Of a stretch of DNA of 7,208 nucleotides, positions 5,519 through 7,208 are shown in pieces. Position 1 is the first letter of the stretch. Each line of letters starts with the position of its first letter. The DNA comes from JBMOLK01 sp049325575 (GTDB taxonomy: Bacteria > Bacillota > Clostridia > Acetivibrionales > Acetivibrionaceae), in NCBI GenBank assembly GCA_049325575.1, contig JBMOLK010000228.1:1-7208 (forward strand), given 5' to 3'. The position numbers and the translations under genes were made by a program. Under the pieces are notes generated by a model that was not told where the DNA came from, did not search any database, and worked only from the letters and a program-made list of their open reading frames with translations.

Positions 5519-7208
5519 TTATTTTCCTCCTTCTATTATGGTGTCATGCTGTGACCATGTATACTCGTTATTTGCTGTCCACCAGATTTCTTTATAATTG
5601 ATGTTGTCTTTATGTGGAACATTCTTAAAATTTTTTATGCTTTCATTATACCAATAGCACCAGTCCAAGCTGTACCATTGTGTATCATCCGCCAAATAAA
5701 TAACATAAGCATGTCCTTCTTTTTTGCCGTTTACTGCAACATATCCTGCACATAGCTTTACTTTATAGCTTGGTATCCCGCTGATAAGCATTAAACTTAT
5801 CAACAGCAATGCACCATCCTCACATTGATGGCTTACTAATCCATTTTTAAAAATAAAAGTATTAGTGCCGCTTACCTCAAAATCCCTCATTTTGGTTTTT
5901 CCTAAATCTTCAATCCAACTGATGCTAACTTCGCTTAAATCTTTATATCCATTGGACTTTAAAAAATGACTATTCGGATTGTAGGTTATTCTCCATATAG
6001 GCTTATTTCCAGCACCTTTGTGATTTTTCTGTTTCCATATATGAAATGTCTTCCCAATCTGAAGTCCTATTCTTTGTATGTCCATAGCCAATTGCTCTGA
6101 GCTTGTAGAATATACCTCTTGTTTATTTGAATTAAATCCTCTTTTATCCTGGTAGTTGCCATTGTGTCCATCGCCTAAATAAAAACCTTCAAGTATTTTG
6201 GAAAGTTTATTTTCTGGTAAATGGAATATATCTTCCTGGATGTGTATATCAAAACTATTTCTTAACTGCAGCTTTAAAAATTCCTTAAAATCACTTTTTA
6301 GAAAATTAATTGTCGGAACTCCAACTCCATTCTTTCCTTCTGTAAAGGGTATATTATTTTTTTCCAATAAAGGGATTATATACTCAATAATGGCATAACC
6401 AGAACTTCCTACTTTTCCTTTTTTATCAAACCATCCTTCAGCTAGATAGTGCCCCAAAACAAAGCATAAATCTTCATTCAACCAGGCTATATCTCTTATT
6501 TTATAAGGTATTTTTTTGGAAATAGGAAGCTTTCTTTTCCACCATCTTGTTAAATCTATATCTTTGAGATATGTTTTCTTGTACTTGCTTTTGCCTTGCT
6601 GATTTGTTCTTGCCCATAATGGATGATTGTAGGTTATATCAATATGTTGTCCATTCCTAAAATGTACTCTTTTAATTTGCATCTCTCCCTTCTCCCAAAT
6701 CTTGCTTATTGTTCTAAAACACATTTCTCCAATCTCAAAATCATAAGAAAGAACAACATCCCCTGCTTCTAAATCACCAACCCTTTTTATTCCATTATCT
6801 GTATAAATTTCTTCGTAATTAGCAATACAATCGCCTTTTTTCATGGCATAAGTTATTTCTGGAAACTGCCATAATTCAGGTTTGCTGTATATTTTCAAAT
6901 CACCGTAATAAGCTACTAATTTATTTACTTTTTTAAGCAGATGCAATGCCTTCTCATCATCTGTTTTTTCTTTGATTGACTGCACTTCGCCTTCTAAGAC
7001 ATATGACTTGCTTAATATCATATTTCTCACATCAGCCAGCGTTTGACCATCAATTTTTAAAAGAACTTTGCTTTTTGGCCATTTGTTGTTCCATTCATTG
7101 GCAATTTTGCTTTCAGAAAGTTTAGAAGGTTTATTTGTTGTCTGTTGTTGAATAAGTAATTTAAGCTGTTCAAGCTGCTCTGTTTGTTTTGCATATTCTT
7201 CCTGCCAA
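5519..7208 (-). CDS. Transglutaminase-like (papain-fold) protein split by an intein; 5' partial
   Basis: The frame is open to the right edge, so the start is outside the window; the GTG at 7030 has no Shine-Dalgarno and is an internal Val. Visible upstream of it are 59 more residues: a Gln-rich coiled-coil-like stretch (EQLEQLKLLIQQQTT) and a W-x3-KWP segment. Numbering from the GTG codon as 1, the host protein is residues 1-67 plus 403-503, and the intein is 68-402. After splicing, KKGD joins CEDGALL, giving the active-site block of the transglutaminase core fold with Cys403, His440 (KEGHAYV) and Asp456 (YSLDW), in the usual order and spacing. Such Cys-His-Asp domains act as peptidases, amidases or protein cross-linkers. 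Domains with the flanking EYWQFP-like (ELWQFP), GDCEDG and LDWCYW pattern occur in tailed-virus proteins. The first downstream gene encodes a holin-like protein. Confidence 0.88.
   Translation of the reverse strand, partial: WQEEYAKQTEQLEQLKLLIQQQTTNKPSKLSESKIANEWNNKWPKSKVLLKIDGQTLADVRNMILSKSYVLEGEVQSIKEKTDDEKALHLLKKVNKLVAYYGDLKIYSKPELWQFPEITYAMKKGDCIANYEEIYTDNGIKRVGDLEAGDVVLSYDFEIGEMCFRTISKIWEKGEMQIKRVHFRNGQHIDITYNHPLWARTNQQGKSKYKKTYLKDIDLTRWWKRKLPISKKIPYKIRDIAWLNEDLCFVLGHYLAEGWFDKKGKVGSSGYAIIEYIIPLLEKNNIPFTEGKNGVGVPTINFLKSDFKEFLKLQLRNSFDIHIQEDIFHLPENKLSKILEGFYLGDGHNGNYQDKRGFNSNKQEVYSTSSEQLAMDIQRIGLQIGKTFHIWKQKNHKGAGNKPIWRITYNPNSHFLKSNGYKDLSEVSISWIEDLGKTKMRDFEVSGTNTFIFKNGLVSHQCEDGALLLISLMLISGIPSYKVKLCAGYVAVNGKKEGHAYVIYLADDTQWYSLDWCYWYNESIKNFKNVPHKDNINYKEIWWTANNEYTWSQHDTIIEGGK
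5825..6829 (-). mobile_element. Intein with LAGLIDADG homing endonuclease
   Basis: A 335-residue in-frame intein. It starts at Cys68 (host numbering from the GTG at 7030) with block A (CIANYEEIYTDNG, then DLEAGDVVLSYD). Block B has T133-x-x-H136 (ITYNHPLW). The homing-endonuclease core has two LAGLIDADG helices: block C VLGHYLAEGW (191-200, acidic Glu198) and block E LEGFYLGDG (280-288, acidic Asp287), both keeping their metal-binding acid. Block F is MRDFEVSGTNTFIF (381-394). Block G is NGLVSHQ followed by Cys+1. The last intein residue is Gln402 instead of the usual Asn, with His401 before it. Excision would join GD to CEDG. The size is typical of an intein with an endonuclease domain. Confidence 0.93.

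Noticed and set aside
7028..7030. GTG at 7030 as the start of the intein-containing gene
   Set aside because: No Shine-Dalgarno precedes it, the frame stays open to the window edge, and the upstream residues (including the W-x3-KWP segment) look like part of the same domain.
1..7208. CRISPR array or tRNA gene
   Set aside because: I saw no regularly spaced direct repeats and no cloverleaf with a TTCRA-type arm on either strand.

Overview
The window is AT-rich and looks like an archaeal genome fragment, most probably from a DPANN-type archaeon (Woesearchaeota/Pacearchaeota-like) or from a virus or provirus of one. The evidence is threefold. There are archaeal TATA-type promoter boxes at the right distance upstream of genes, clearest at 5271-5280 on the minus strand. 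The 532-residue surface protein has the sequence style I associate with DPANN S-layer-like proteins. A transglutaminase-like domain of the kind found in tailed-virus contigs carries an archaeal-style LAGLIDADG intein. No taxonomic marker gene is present, so the assignment is an inference.

Plus strand, 1-3607. After the 3' end of an unrecognised gene (1-287) come three stand-alone genes separated by short spacers rich in hairpins: a four-CxxC zinc-binding protein (379-804), a 47-residue charged protein (902-1045) and a beta-class DNA methyltransferase (1128-1847). A tight run of four unrecognised genes follows: a small two-helix membrane protein, a 110-residue soluble protein, a second two-helix membrane protein with a conserved-looking tail, and a 286-residue aromatic-rich protein (1860-3607). 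Several of these overlap, which suggests co-transcription.

Minus strand, 3625-7208. A convergent module is read right to left. First is a transglutaminase-like (papain-fold) protein whose 5' end lies outside the window and which is interrupted by a 335-residue intein. One base separates it from a small holin-like two-helix membrane protein. Last is a lipoprotein with an S-layer-like domain, which has its own promoter and Shine-Dalgarno. A hairpin at 3618-3640 lies between the two convergent transcription units.

The standout feature is the intein position. It sits exactly in front of the catalytic cysteine of the transglutaminase-like domain (GD/CEDG), so the Cys+1 splicing nucleophile is also the enzyme's active-site nucleophile. 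The unspliced precursor cannot have the active site in its normal context, so enzyme activity should depend on splicing. The intein also ends in His-Gln rather than the usual His-Asn. Together with the adjacent membrane hairpin and S-layer-like lipoprotein, this looks like a virion or cell-surface interaction module; that functional reading is inference.
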